DNA of 64,000 bases from Hofstenia miamia (Eukaryota; Xenacoelomorpha; Acoela), in assembly GCA_004352715.1 (NCBI GenBank), contig SCFE01000080.1, positions 1,435,094 to 1,499,093 on the forward strand, read 5' to 3'. Below are positions 22,160 through 34,689 of the stretch, piece by piece. Every line of letters begins with the position of its first letter. The stretch's first letter is position 1. Position numbers and translations under genes: made by a program. The notes beneath the pieces are model-generated. The model saw only the letters and a list, made by a program, of their open reading frames with translations, made no database searches and was not told the DNA's origin.

Positions 22160-23616
22160 TAGTACATATGCATACAGTATGTCTCCGATTAGCATTCAAC
22201 TTGGTTAGTATATGCAAAATTTAGCACATTTAGTATGTCACCAGAAATCGATGTATGTGACCGGAATCACATCTGAAAAAAATGGGAAATTGGAAAATTA
22301 GACGGGACTAACAGGTCTCTATAATTCAAACTCTGTTTGAGATCGATGAACTTTCTGAGTTGAATTCATCGCTATTATATAAAAAATACAGTACATTTAG
22401 TTAAGGTGCATAAAAATTTAAAGCAATGCAAAACGTGCAAGCCCACATTTGGGAAAAAGAAGTAAGCAAAAAGTACCCCTCCAAATTCATTAGCATTAAT
22501 GACGATAGAACGAGGAGCGCTATCAAACTATTAGAATGACATTAAATATAATTAAATGGTGCCAATGCCAATGCAAAAGAATTCGTATGCAAACATTCTT
22601 ATTTGATTTGTATTCTCAACGTTTATGAAACCAAAAAAGTAGATCATTTCAAGCACCTTTGATAAAACGAAGCTTGAACATGTGTACATATATACACAAT
22701 TTATAAAGCAGGTACCTGGCAAGGTGTACACCTTGGTCATTGGATATAATCTTAAATATATATTTCAGTTATTGGCTTCGAATACTTTCAGAATAAGGTC
22801 AATATGAGGTCAACATTTCTGAGTGTTTTCGTCAAAAATATAATCGCCATTGTAATAAGTAACAACACAAAGTCACTATGAATATCTTAATAAATATACA
22901 ATATCAAGACCTATGTGAATAATTTTAATAAAATCGAAAGCCATGATATTTAAAGAGTTATGCAAATTCATATAAAACAGACGAAAATTTTAGTTTCAAT
23001 TCATTAACTAGCAATATTTTCTGCATGTATTATAAATCCTACAGTAGTTATGAGCTGATTCTACTCAAATTGGCCTTTCAAATGCTATTATCAGGACATG
23101 AATTAATCTAGTCAGGCAAAATCTAAAAACATCAAATATTCTCACCAAATATAATAAGTTCTTACCATGTAGTTAGCCGATATTTTGGAAACAATGTTGA
23201 CTTTATATTAATTGAGATTACAACTTTAAATTTAATGAGCATCTCCCAAGTATTTATTTCATGGAAATTGCCAATAAGAGATTGATTGTAATGATGCTTA
23301 TTTTTACATTGTCATAAAACTAACATGTACCTTTAAAGTTGAATTTACATTCAAATTAGCTTTCGCATTAGGCTTTCCATTGCATTATTTAATTAAATAT
23401 GCTAATATCTATCACATCTTACTGTGTAAATCAGTAATGTCACATGTTTTTACAGTGAAGATGTTTGTTTGCACAAATTTTTTAACATTGATTTCAACAC
23501 AGTTATGCTTACAATATAGGTGCAAGGTAGAAGATATCAATGACTGCAAATGTAAAAATGTTTAGCCATGCCATATGATGGGAAATGTTTACACTTGTAC
23601 GAAAGATATGTATATA
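22160..23616. other. AT-rich sequence, no gene seen
   Basis: No motif recognised. Confidence 0.4.
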
Positions 23617-23618
23617 TA

Positions 23619-24037
23619 GGGTGTTCTAAAAATTCTTAACTTTTAATAAAAAGAGCTCCAGTGGTCAGATTTGTTAAAATTCAGAGCATTTGAAATCTTA
23701 AGTCGTCCAAACATTCGGCAGAAGAATTCATTAGTCATTTCTATACTTTTTTCTTTACTACCACTCTTACTGTGTGCTTGGAGAACTTCTTGAGCATTTT
23801 TGTCTTATTTTTGTAAATGAAAAATCATTGTTTTTCCAATTTGCCTTTACTAAAACATTGAAATAAGCACAACGTTTTAATTAGGCAGGCTACAAAGAAA
23901 ATTCAAAATTGAAAATTATTGATCTGGGATCTTGTGCACGTTTTAAGCTTTCAAATTATGTGCTTCCAATAAAATCAGACCACTGGAACACTTCTTATCA
24001 TTCAATATAAGAACGTTAAGACGATTGGAGCAACCTG
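23619..24037. mobile_element. Mariner-type MITE with about 90-bp degenerate inverted repeats
   Basis: It starts after TATATATA with GGGTGTTCTAAAAATTC. The right end, reversed, gives CAGGTTGCTCCAATCG and then shares blocks in the same order: TCTTAAC, CTCCAGTGGTCAGATTT against TTCCAGTGGTCTGATTT, and TTTGAAA plus CTTAA. The GGGTGTTC start next to TA is typical of Tc1/mariner-class ends. No coding sequence inside. The right boundary is approximate. Confidence 0.6.
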
Positions 24038-24039
24038 TT

Positions 24040-27000
24040 TTATAATTCACGCCAGTTGTATACTTAAAAATGAGCATTTAACAGCTTTTTTCCACTTCTG
24101 TTAACAAAGGTTAATTAAATGTGCGTTTAAAGTAAAACTTTGAATTTGATCTTAGATTTCACTTGGGGTAACATGATACTAACGTCTACATATATGATTG
24201 ACAGTTGGCACATGCATGATTGACGTATTCTCAATATTTTTGTTCAAGTAACTTCTGATTTATTTTCCAATTCACTGATTAAAATTATAGAATATTTGCA
24301 TCAATGTACATAAAAATCTATCAGAAAATATTTATAAAAAATGCAATTTCAAAATTTTGAAGAATACATTTTTGATTAATTAAATATATTATTGTTAGTA
24401 ATGGTTGCTCAAAATGTTCTTTGAAAAAAATACCAATTTTGTTCTTCTATGTTTTTAAACAAAGTGATATTTCTAAATTACTTTTAATGTAAACAGAGAA
24501 TATCAAAACAATAAAGTTGCTTTGCATTTCGTATCGGTCATCTGTCATTGAGATATATTACTAAGAAAACGTTGGATAAGTTACATGTAGAGCTTAGGTT
24601 CTACTTAGGGTTTGAGGTACGGTTAGAAGAGCAGAAAAAATAGTGCAAAAATCCTGATAACATGAACAGTAGGTATGGAAAGAATTTAAAACTTTCTTAA
24701 GAAACTGAAATTTTCATGAAAAATATTAAGTCCCTTCAAGTAGGTCGGTCAGGCACAGCAATACATTTTAGTAAAATTTTCCACATTTGAGCACGTTCAT
24801 TAATAGTTGCACCCATACTTCAGGATTTCCAGATTTCATAGTAGGCTTGGAGCAAACTGTTTAAAACGATTTGTCCTGTTAAAAGAATATAGCCTGCTTT
24901 AAGGTTAGCTATGACCTAAGAGTACGCCCAACCTACATTTACTTCATCCACTTTCAACCTATGGGAGTGCTGCCTCATCCACATACAATATTATCGTTAA
25001 ATTCAACAAGCATGTAAGAAATTATAACATTAATAAAGGGAATATACATCTGCACGTCAACTGCGCAAATTTCTCATATTTCATTGGAGAAGCCTGAAAA
25101 CTACTAATAACATTTTAGCAAATCAGTTATATGCAATCTTACTTAAGCAATACTTTATTTTCTAAATTTATTTATTGTTGCAGACTTCAAACTATAATTA
25201 CATGTTAATATATTTCAAGGGTCTGGCTCTCTGCAATTACTAAACAACGATTCTCCAAGTCAAAGATGATAACTTCCAAAGTGACAATCTGAAAGTTTAG
25301 TTGTCTGTAGAGCAACAAAACTATTAGAAACGTTCTATGTCATGCTAGACTTTTAGCATTTCTAATGTTATAGTAGTTGGAGCTCAGAGTTGGATGAACA
25401 CCTGATTTTTAAGAATTTTTTTTATCGACCCCCTCCCCTAACTTTTTTTATTTCTCATCCAAATAACAAGTTGTAGTATCCTTCATGTAGCGACGCTGTT
25501 TGACTATCTTAAGGAAAGTAGGTCTTAGATCACAACATTCACACAGTGGATAAATGGAAAAACTCAGTTAAACATTTGAAAATTGAAGCATCCTTAGAAA
25601 AGTAAACAACCAGAAATTCATAATGAGTTAGACATTACGCTGTCAAAATTTAGCTTCTCCACAGATCAGGGAAGATGAAGGTCTGAAAATAATAAAAAAA
25701 ATAGGTCCGATATACTGAGTATAAGACATAAAAGTATCAGGTTCATAAATCGAGCTTAGCACAGCATTTTTCTCTATATCGGTTAGTAGCAGAAGAACTA
25801 GAATAGAATTATAAATCAGGACAAAATTTTTAAAGAGAACTTAGAAATCAAAAACATTAACAGAGATTTAAAGTTGACCTCTCAACGGTATTAAGAGCAA
25901 ATTGGCAAATATAAATATGTCGATAAGAATGGATCGGTATCGAGCTGCATAATCAGTATCCATACATTATGCCAACAATATATTCGAAGGCATATTATTA
26001 TTTCACTAGCTTCAATAAAATTTTAATTCTAAGATATTACAAGATATTTAAAAGGAATTCTCGCTTCGTTGGATTTAACACAAATGTATTTATTCTTCCC
26101 CTAACCATGAAAAAGATCTTGCGTCAGCAAAATCCACCGCTTTGAGTAAATTAGCCGGAAGATCACTTGAGAATTGAAAAACCACATTTTACAAAAGCAT
26201 CTATTCCATAACAATTCAATAAAAATATAAATTCTCCTAATCTGAGGCATTACGATTGTTTCAACGATTAATATGTTAATTTAATAATTATTCAATCAAT
26301 ACGTTGTTTCATGTAGTTTAGGTGAGCGTTAAATATATCTATATAGTTTTAAAGGAACAATTATCGGCAGATTCAAGTGAGAATTGATAAAATTCAAAAG
26401 CAATTTTGACCGCCTGTGATAAGACAACGCAATCCACAGTAGTAAACACGAATTAGGCGATTCTTTGATTTGATTACCGCTAAAGAGTAAATATGTACTT
26501 GTTAGTGCGAAACTAGATCACAGAATGTTTACCTGACGATGGGAGTGCAGTTGATCAATCATAGTGAACTGCAATAAAGCCTGTTGATTTAAAAGAAGAA
26601 ATATACTGGTAAAAACAGAATTCACAATGTATACATTCCAGAGTTGGAGTCGTCCGGTAAAACAGGACCGGCCACAACCTGATATTTTGCTTCTACATCA
26701 AATCAAGTGGTGTAGAGGTTGGTAACACAGCGTTAAACCATTTCATTTTGGTGTATAATATTGATATTGATATGTCTATTTATTGCGTTGTTATTTGCAA
26801 AATAATTTATACTTTTGAAAACACTGTTGCGATGAATAAATTGGATCAAAGTCGACAAAATAATTCATACTAATTATACCTTTAGCAAATTTTCAGAATT
26901 AATCTTTTAATGAATCCCTAATAGACTAAAATAATGATCAAAATTTAGAATAAAATTGCTCAATTGAAGTTACTTAGATAAATATAGTAACATTACAGAT

Positions 27001-27915
27001 TCAGGCGTTTTTAGCTTCATGATTATAGTTATAGGCCTACTTGCATGATTTCATGTAGCTTTCCAAGTTTTTACAATATTTCACATAGACAGTCCAAACA
27101 AACGCATGGAGACACCATTTTTGACAAATCATTTTTGCAATGATTGATGTTATAGCCCTTGTTTAGCACTATGCTTCTTTTTACATTGTGAATTTAAGTT
27201 TTATCAGACATTTAGGTTTGCACCTATGTGAAAGGCTTGCCTAAGAGCAATCTCAATAAATATTCATGGTATGTAAAACATATAAAAGAATCAAATTGCT
27301 TGTGAAAAGTTTGGTATAGTCACAAATTTTTTTGGGATTACATATTTTTCGGAAACTTTGAAATTCAAAGTTTGTGAAAATGCCAAGCACGGATGAAATT
27401 TCAATCAAAACAAGCGATCTAAAGGTTTGCTACATCTTTTAAATGTCAATATTTTGAAAGTTCTGAATATATTCATACGAAAAATTTTATAGCACTAAAT
27501 TTTTTCTTTGAAATTAAATCTCTTATTGCAAGAATATGAACATAATTTTCTTCATAAAAATTAAGTCTAGTACTGAAAATCAAAGTTATGTAATTAATCT
27601 ATGAAAAAATAATTTGTCAAAAATTGTGTCACCATACATTTGTTATGGACTACAATAGACATTTACTTTTTGTAAAGAATGAGTTACGGGATCTTCTCCT
27701 AATTATTAATCATGCCTCTATCCTAAAAGTGCACATAAAAACCATTTAAAATGTAATATCTCGACATGTATATTAAATGTGGAAAATGTCTTTGAAATCT
27801 CTATTTACATTTAATGTGACTTGTCAAATTATTTGTATTTTATGGGAAATTGCCTTTATGCAACAGTAAAAATAAATCATAGAAAATGAGCGAATAAACC
27901 TATAAAATTTTATAC
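24040..27915. other. Long AT-rich stretch, no gene seen
   Basis: No open frame above chance length, no transposase or RT motif, and no array. Confidence 0.4.
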
Positions 27916-27988
27916 CGATCAACCCATAAAACTCTTTCAAATTCTGCTTACATTCACATGCGTTGTAGGTGATAGACGAATTCCATTT
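27916..27988 (-). CDS. Candidate small exon, product unknown
   Basis: Minus strand: 73 nt between ATATTTTGCAG|AAATGG (a very good acceptor) and GATCG|GTATAA, giving KWNSSITYNACECKQNL and on to phase 1. Two cysteines and an N-glycosylation-type NSS are present. Short, so support is limited. Confidence 0.28.
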
Positions 27989-27989
27989 C

Positions 27990-29580
27990 TGCAAAATATA
28001 GATTATAGGGAGCAAGATAGAAATGTAAATCACGCGTTTTTGTTAGTTAAATTTTCGTAAGTGAAAACAATAAAAAATGGAAGTTTTCAGGTCAGGTCAA
28101 GAACATCATTGAAAAGTAACTTAAAACATAGCAAAGGTAATTTAATAAACATCTATTTGAAATAAATTCAACATTGCATATTTTATCAAAAAATACAGCA
28201 TTTTAAAATTGTATTTCAAGCAAACGTGTCAGTTAATATTACTTCTTGATTTAAGCATGTTTAATTTATCATGTGTAAAAACGGTTCGATTTATTGCATT
28301 TATTAATAACTTTTTACAATTAATCATAAAATGTCTAGGAATTTTTTAGATATTTTGTGGTATCTCTAAAAAACCTTAAGCACCCATAATTCTCAAACCA
28401 ATAAACCACTACTGGATAGAGACTGGTGGCCCAGTTCACTTTCCTCCTTAACTCGTTCGTCAGTATCAACCTGTTCGAGTAAGCTTTTCTACACACAGCG
28501 GGTCCAGTCGGATGTTGTATTCATTTGTCAACAATGAGATAATTATTGACTCAACTCTCAATTCTTAAAATGTCAAGTATTGGTCCTTAAAGATTAAGTT
28601 GCAAACTATATATATTGTTTAATAATATATATCTACAATACTTTCACTAATTACTGTGTACATTAAGGATAAAATTATTGGAACTACGTGTGCTTTGTTT
28701 CGTTTACAACATTTTTGAGAACCCAAAAATTTAGCTCACCTAAGATGTTATAATTTTTTTATAAAATGAGGCGAAAATTTGTTTTCATACTATGTCAATT
28801 TCAACTTCAGTGTTTTTAAGAAATTGTTGAATAGAGAAAGGGGATAGTTTTATATACATGAATTGTTTTTGATATGCTAAAAAGTTCTTTCAAATTTTGG
28901 TAGAAATTTATAGGACTCATATCTTTTATAATTGAAAATTGTCCAAGAGCAAAAATACGTTTAAAAAATTTCCAAAGCGACAATATATGTTATTATACGT
29001 ATTGCTCAAGAATAATTAAAATCATTGAAAGGAGAAAACATGAAATAGGCACTTTCAAACAGACATTGGCTTGAACTTCAAAAAAACTTACTATTAATTA
29101 AAAGTGGTCGCAACTCAACGCAAATGCAGTTAATATTATATCATTTATAAACATTGTGTTGAAAAATAAAATTTACCTTTTGAAATTTAACATTGGTATC
29201 ATTTACTCTGCGAAGACTCAATTGAAGTTTTTTCAATTTGAGTGCGTAGATTGTATTACACGCTTCTAACACACCTAATTTTGGCCTAGCAAACCAAAAA
29301 CCTGCTGAATTGTCATAAATCTAAATTGATCAGGGAGAATTTGGGATAAAACTAAGCTTCGTGGGTGAGCCGGGCTTTGCCTAAGTTTTCTGCCCATGTT
29401 GATAGTCTGCCTTCTACCTAAGCATTGTATTTATTTTGTTCTATGCTTGCCTAAATTTTCTTATAAACTTGTCCTTCTAAGAAAACATCCAATGTAAAAG
29501 TTAGTTTTTAACCTAATCGAATGTATTTTGGGCTGATTCGAGTCGGAATTATCAATTCATTGATCAAGGTGAATTTGCAG
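27990..29580. other. AT-rich sequence, no gene seen
   Basis: No motif recognised. Confidence 0.4.
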
Positions 29581-29671
29581 ACATTATGCAGTGACGCCAA
29601 ATAGCAGAACTAATCTGCCTTCACTGACGACGCTGGATGAGAAGATTAAAAAGGAAAAATTCTTCATTGAA
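29581..29671 (+). CDS. Candidate internal exon, product unknown
   Basis: Plus strand after GAATTTGCAG: one base, then 30 codons reading HYAVTPNSRTNLPSL and TTLDEKIKKEKFF. The composition (P, T, S, D, E, K) is protein-like and unlike random AT-rich frames. The donor side (GAA|GTGTTA) is weak. No family recognised. Confidence 0.3.
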
Positions 29672-30617
29672 GTGTTAATAACTCCCACAGTATGATTGAT
29701 TCGGGGTTGCAATTTGTGATTTAATTGATTGGCTGCTTGCATTTCAAACACACTTCCCAAGATAAAGCTCTTCAATTACAAAGCCAATTTTGTATAGATA
29801 GCATATATTTGTTGCGTTTCATGACAGCACACAGTGCTGAAATTACGAAATTGCATTCAAAATTATTCACCTTGCGCATGTATTACTTACATATTTTTTA
29901 ATGCGGCAGTTTTTTAATTTGTTTGAATCAAAAGAATGAAATACTTAGTTAAAACATATGACGATAGGCGGCATGGAGCATGCAATTGTAGATAATATTA
30001 CAGCTATCTAAGGTTTTACTAAAACACAAACGAGCGCATTCAAACGTGCTAGATACGAATAATAAATGTTCAAATGAGGTCAGAAATTTTGATTAATCTA
30101 CAAATGTGATATCGTTGAAAATGAAATAGTCCACATCTAAAAAAGCAGAGGACAAACCATGACATAAAAAAACTTTGAATCCTCATCAAGTCTCTTTATT
30201 TAACAGAAAACAATAACATAAATCAACTTGATTAGTTTTGGTCTCAAAAAGTAGCAGCTCTTAACAAAGATAAGAACTTTTAATTTTTTGGTGACCATAG
30301 ACTTGATACACATGTGTGTCTATTGCTTAAGGGTTTTCCACAAATAGTCGAAGGATGCAAATACTTTCGCTCCAAAATGAAACCAAGCTGCGCGAGAGAA
30401 AATATGCGCTTAAATATAATTTCCAAATGAATATTGTAACATAAAAATGGATGTTTCTGCATGTGAATTTATGGTTATGACGTGCAACGACTATTATGAA
30501 AATGTCATATGCATGAAATGTAATTAAGTACATTGTCATATATTGCACCAAATAAATTTCAGCAGGAATGTGTTATAATCTGAACATTCCAAAATATTTC
30601 ATTAAGGCGAATGTATT

Positions 30618-30715
30618 GGCAAGCGCAAGCGCAAGCTGAATAAGCGGCGCAAAAAATGAAAAGCGCAAGCGATGATAAGCGAGGGCTAAAAGCGCCGCTT
30701 AGTGAACAATCAGAA
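30618..30715. repeat. AAGCG-rich repeat, copy 1
   Basis: A GC-rich island with many AAGCG/AAGCGCAAGCG units (for example AAAAGCGCAAGCGATGATAA). It is similar in unit and order to 31787-31885, both followed by a GTGARCAATCA-like segment. Origin unknown. Confidence 0.6.
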
Positions 30716-31786
30716 GGCGTCAGAAAACATTGACTTAATACTGAATTTTTATTAAGATGATTAATTTCACAATGCTAAGTAAATATTAATTGTATGCTAA
30801 GTTTTAAGGGATTTTATCTCAATGTTACAAAATTAATAAGTTTTGATAATGAATTGAAGCTACAGTACGTCGCAGCTAAGATTGATTGGTGAGAATGCTC
30901 ATGATAAGTTTGATTGGAGACGCATCAATTCAAAAAGTTCAAAAAGAGGACCCCATGCCTGCATAGAGCATCCGGACATCCAGTCCTAACCAGATACATT
31001 TTAGCATAAAACAGTTTATATTTTCGATGATCGTCAACTTAGAAGGAAATGAACATTTACAAGCTTTGTGATGCGATTTGGACTGATCAATGTAAAATTT
31101 AATTTCTGCGTTAAAAATTTTCAAAAAATTAAGCTAACCAAGTTTATCATTATATATAAAAATATTATAGGAATCTATAATTCTAACGACTCAACTGTTA
31201 CTGGATCTAAGCTTGAACGAGGGTTTGTAACAATTAACCAAGAGAAGTCCTTTCTGATTGACCCCCATTTGTTAGGGTAAAATCAATTAGACGTGACAAT
31301 GTTCGAAATGTATCTTTATGTATTTTCAAGAAGGCCAATAGGATGTCACTAGTAATGGAAAGATCGAAATCCTTGTCGAATTTCAACACCAGTATTAAAT
31401 CCTGAATCATAGCAATGCTTTTACAGCTTCATACATGTGATGCATAATCCGCTTATCTATATCTATAAGAGCAAAGCATGTTAAATTTTTTTAGCTCTGT
31501 TGTGTCAACAGGCAAAAAACAAAAATATCTGAAAGTAGGATCCAAAAATATAATTTCCCCACGAATATAAGTTTAATGAATTGTCTCGACGCGAATTTAG
31601 CCTAAACCAACCCGCGGGCTGAACCGACCTGGTTCAATTTCTAATCTAAATATGTGTTTTAATTCCTTATGTACATTGGTATTTTTCTCTGACCCTGTGA
31701 TCAGTATTTATCGACTTTTTGCACTCTAATGAGGCATTCTTCTATTCCATTCTATTCTAGAGGACAGTGTAGATAATAATAGTAAA

Positions 31787-31885
31787 ATTCATAAGCGCTA
31801 TAAGCGAATGCACAAAAGCGCAAGCGGTGATAAGCTCAAGTAGAAAAAGTGAAAGCGACCATAAGCGAAAAATTGGTGAGCAATC
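31787..31885. repeat. AAGCG-rich repeat, copy 2
   Basis: It shares AAAAGCGCAAGCGGTGATAA with copy 1 at 30618-30715. The intervening 1.07 kb is not recognised. Confidence 0.6.
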
Positions 31886-32734
31886 AATTCACTGATTAAG
31901 GCCCACTGGATTTTATAAAATCCTCTACTAACACAACATCCTTGGTTGTGATCCATCTATGCCAATAAGAGGAGCTGAGTTAACTTCTAGTGCAAAATTA
32001 TGAATTATGTATGATATGTGAAATGCTAGCATACATCCCATACAATGATGCCTAATATAATCGAGTTAGAGATATGGGCATGTACCTATGAACAAGATGG
32101 ATTACTTGAATAGGAGTTCTTGAAAAAGGAAATAGAAAAATTAACATGCCCTCAATTCTAATGCAGTAACAATAATTTATTACTAGTATTAATAATTTTA
32201 ATGATTTGCAATTTTTGTGAGAAACAATTCCGTAAATATGAGTGTGGCTTATATTTATATTAGAAAACCTATAATATATATATATAAAATATTTTCAAAT
32301 GATTCCTTTTTAAGCCTATTGTATCAAGTGTAGTGAATGAATTGGCAAAAAAAAGCATTTAGTGAAATGAGCAAAGATACATTATTATGCTATAGATAGT
32401 GAGCGGTGTAACTCAAAATCTTTTCTGCCCCTCCTAGTATTTAGAGATTGAGGAAAATGGTAGGTAAAAATGACAATTGTAATATCAGACGTCCTGAACC
32501 CCTCTGTACATACCCTTTGAAAAATAAAAGTTCCATGAATGTGTAAATTCACCAAAGTTGACATAAATTAAAGCTTTATGGATGTTTAATTGATAAAAAC
32601 GTAATGAAAATTAAAAATTTATTAGTAAAAATAGTATAAATCATTAATCAAAATTTTTTGTATGTTGTAAACGGACATTAAATTTACTTAGACTATTGAC
32701 ATTATATGCAAAAAATACTACAGCATAACCAAAA

Positions 32735-32774
<40 letters not shown>

Positions 32775-34536
32775 TCTATTACCTTAGATTTAGCAATGAA
32801 GAAAGCCATACCTAAAATTTGCTTTCTAGTATTTTTCTTCATCAAAATTCTCACGAAAATTTAGTACAATTTAGCTCTAAAATTATTCTAGCACGTTTAT
32901 CTGTACTTTATAGAGATAAAGGCTTTTAGGATAGGCCAATGACGAGACAATATTTTAACCATAAAAATTCCCAACAATATTTTCAAAGTGATTAGAATCA
33001 TATTCCAAAACAAATTTAAATCTGGTACATAGAGGGTGTCCTTAGCATGATAGCATTTAAAAAATAACAAAATTTCGCATGCATGCAAATAAAAAATATT
33101 CCCTCTAAACTAACACATTTCATCGCAAATTGTATTTTTAACAACAAATATTTTATATTTCTAGCTTTAATGTTATGACAGACGACAATAACGTGAGTAT
33201 ATTTATAAATTTAATTTCCACGATTGCATAATTTATCTAACATTGGATGAAATTTGCGACATCTAATCACGATATAGACAAGCTCATTCTTCCGAAATTT
33301 CCTTCCTGAAAACTTTAATGGAATTAGCAACGGAGGCAAAAATGTTTGCAAGAATATTCTTGCATCACTCAGAAATCTGACAATGTCGATCAATATTTAT
33401 TCTCTGAATGTGATACAGTAGATTTTAGCATTACCATTGTTCTGCATGCCACTTTCTGTTCAAATTGTGAGACAATCGGCACGATTGCTCTTTGAAAGTA
33501 AAATAATATTGAGTTCTCTAGCTGGGCAAAATTGGACACTAGTTTGAAGAATAATGTTGCATAAACTGTGGTGATGTGAGGGAAGAGCTTTTTTAATACC
33601 ACACCCGTCCGTCAAAAATTACTTTCTTAATCGATCGCACCCACCCGTACCCTAAATTTTTTATCCGTACCAGCTTGTCTCCCGGAATAAAATTATCTTT
33701 ACTGCTATATTAAACAGCTTAACAATTTTCAATAACTTACGCTCATTATGTATTAAATTTTACACCATTATATTTAAAATATATTTAAAGTATACACAGT
33801 AGTATCCTCACATCACTAAAATATACATACTTAGGGCAGGACTAGTAAAACCTGGTATCCGCACAAGCATATCAGTAACAAACGGTCTTATTTGGCAGTT
33901 CTAGTGTTACATTATATATATATACACTGTTTTATTCGTATTCTATATGCCATTTGTACTTCTCATTGTATTTATATATATATATATTGTAGCAGCGCTA
34001 GGATACATGAAAGTGCACTGATTAAGAGAACCCAGCTAACTATTTCTCTATTAACAACCGTTTAAGTGTCTTATATACACTTTATCGTCAAACATGCTTA
34101 CAAATAATTAAATAACAGTTTACAAATAGGTAACTAAAATAAAGGTTAAACACGAAATGGCTGATACTAGTAAAAGGACCTGATGGCACAATATATATTG
34201 TTTACATATATTTCGAAATTGTAAGAATTAACTGTATTTTATTGAAATAATGATTAGCATGTTTTGCATTAACTTTCCTTTTGTTAGCATAGACTTGTAA
34301 TATTACGTCACAAATTTGCCCAGAAAGCGATGCGTGTAATTCAAAACACTCGTCTCATAACTACTAGGTCAATTAATCACTCCATAATAAAGCTAAGCTT
34401 TGATTTGTTATTAAAATAACATTACGTTTTTGTAATGACAAGGAATGTAAAGAAATAACAGTGGCGTCAAACCCCTTAAAAACCGAAGGGCTGAGAACAA
34501 AATTTCCTGCTAAATGAACAAGCTTTGAAATCTACC
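31886..34536. other. AT-rich sequence with short AT arrays, no gene seen
   Basis: Contains an (AT)n array at about 32737-32772 and short ones near 33913 and 33972. A GC-richer patch at 33240-33600 has two overlapping minus-strand frames (60 and 70 codons) without known motifs. Confidence 0.4.
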
Positions 34537-34647
34537 ATATATATATATANNNNNNNNNNNNNNNNNNNNNNNNNNNNNNNNNNNNNNNNNNNNNNNNNNN
34601 NNNNNNNNNNNNNNNNNNNNNNATATATATATATATATATATACATG

Positions 34648-34685
<38 letters not shown>
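34537..34685. repeat. (AT)n microsatellite spanning a 73-N gap
   Basis: AT alternation on both sides of N run 34550-34622. Confidence 0.95.
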
Positions 34686-34687
<2 letters not shown>

Positions 34688-34689
34688 TG

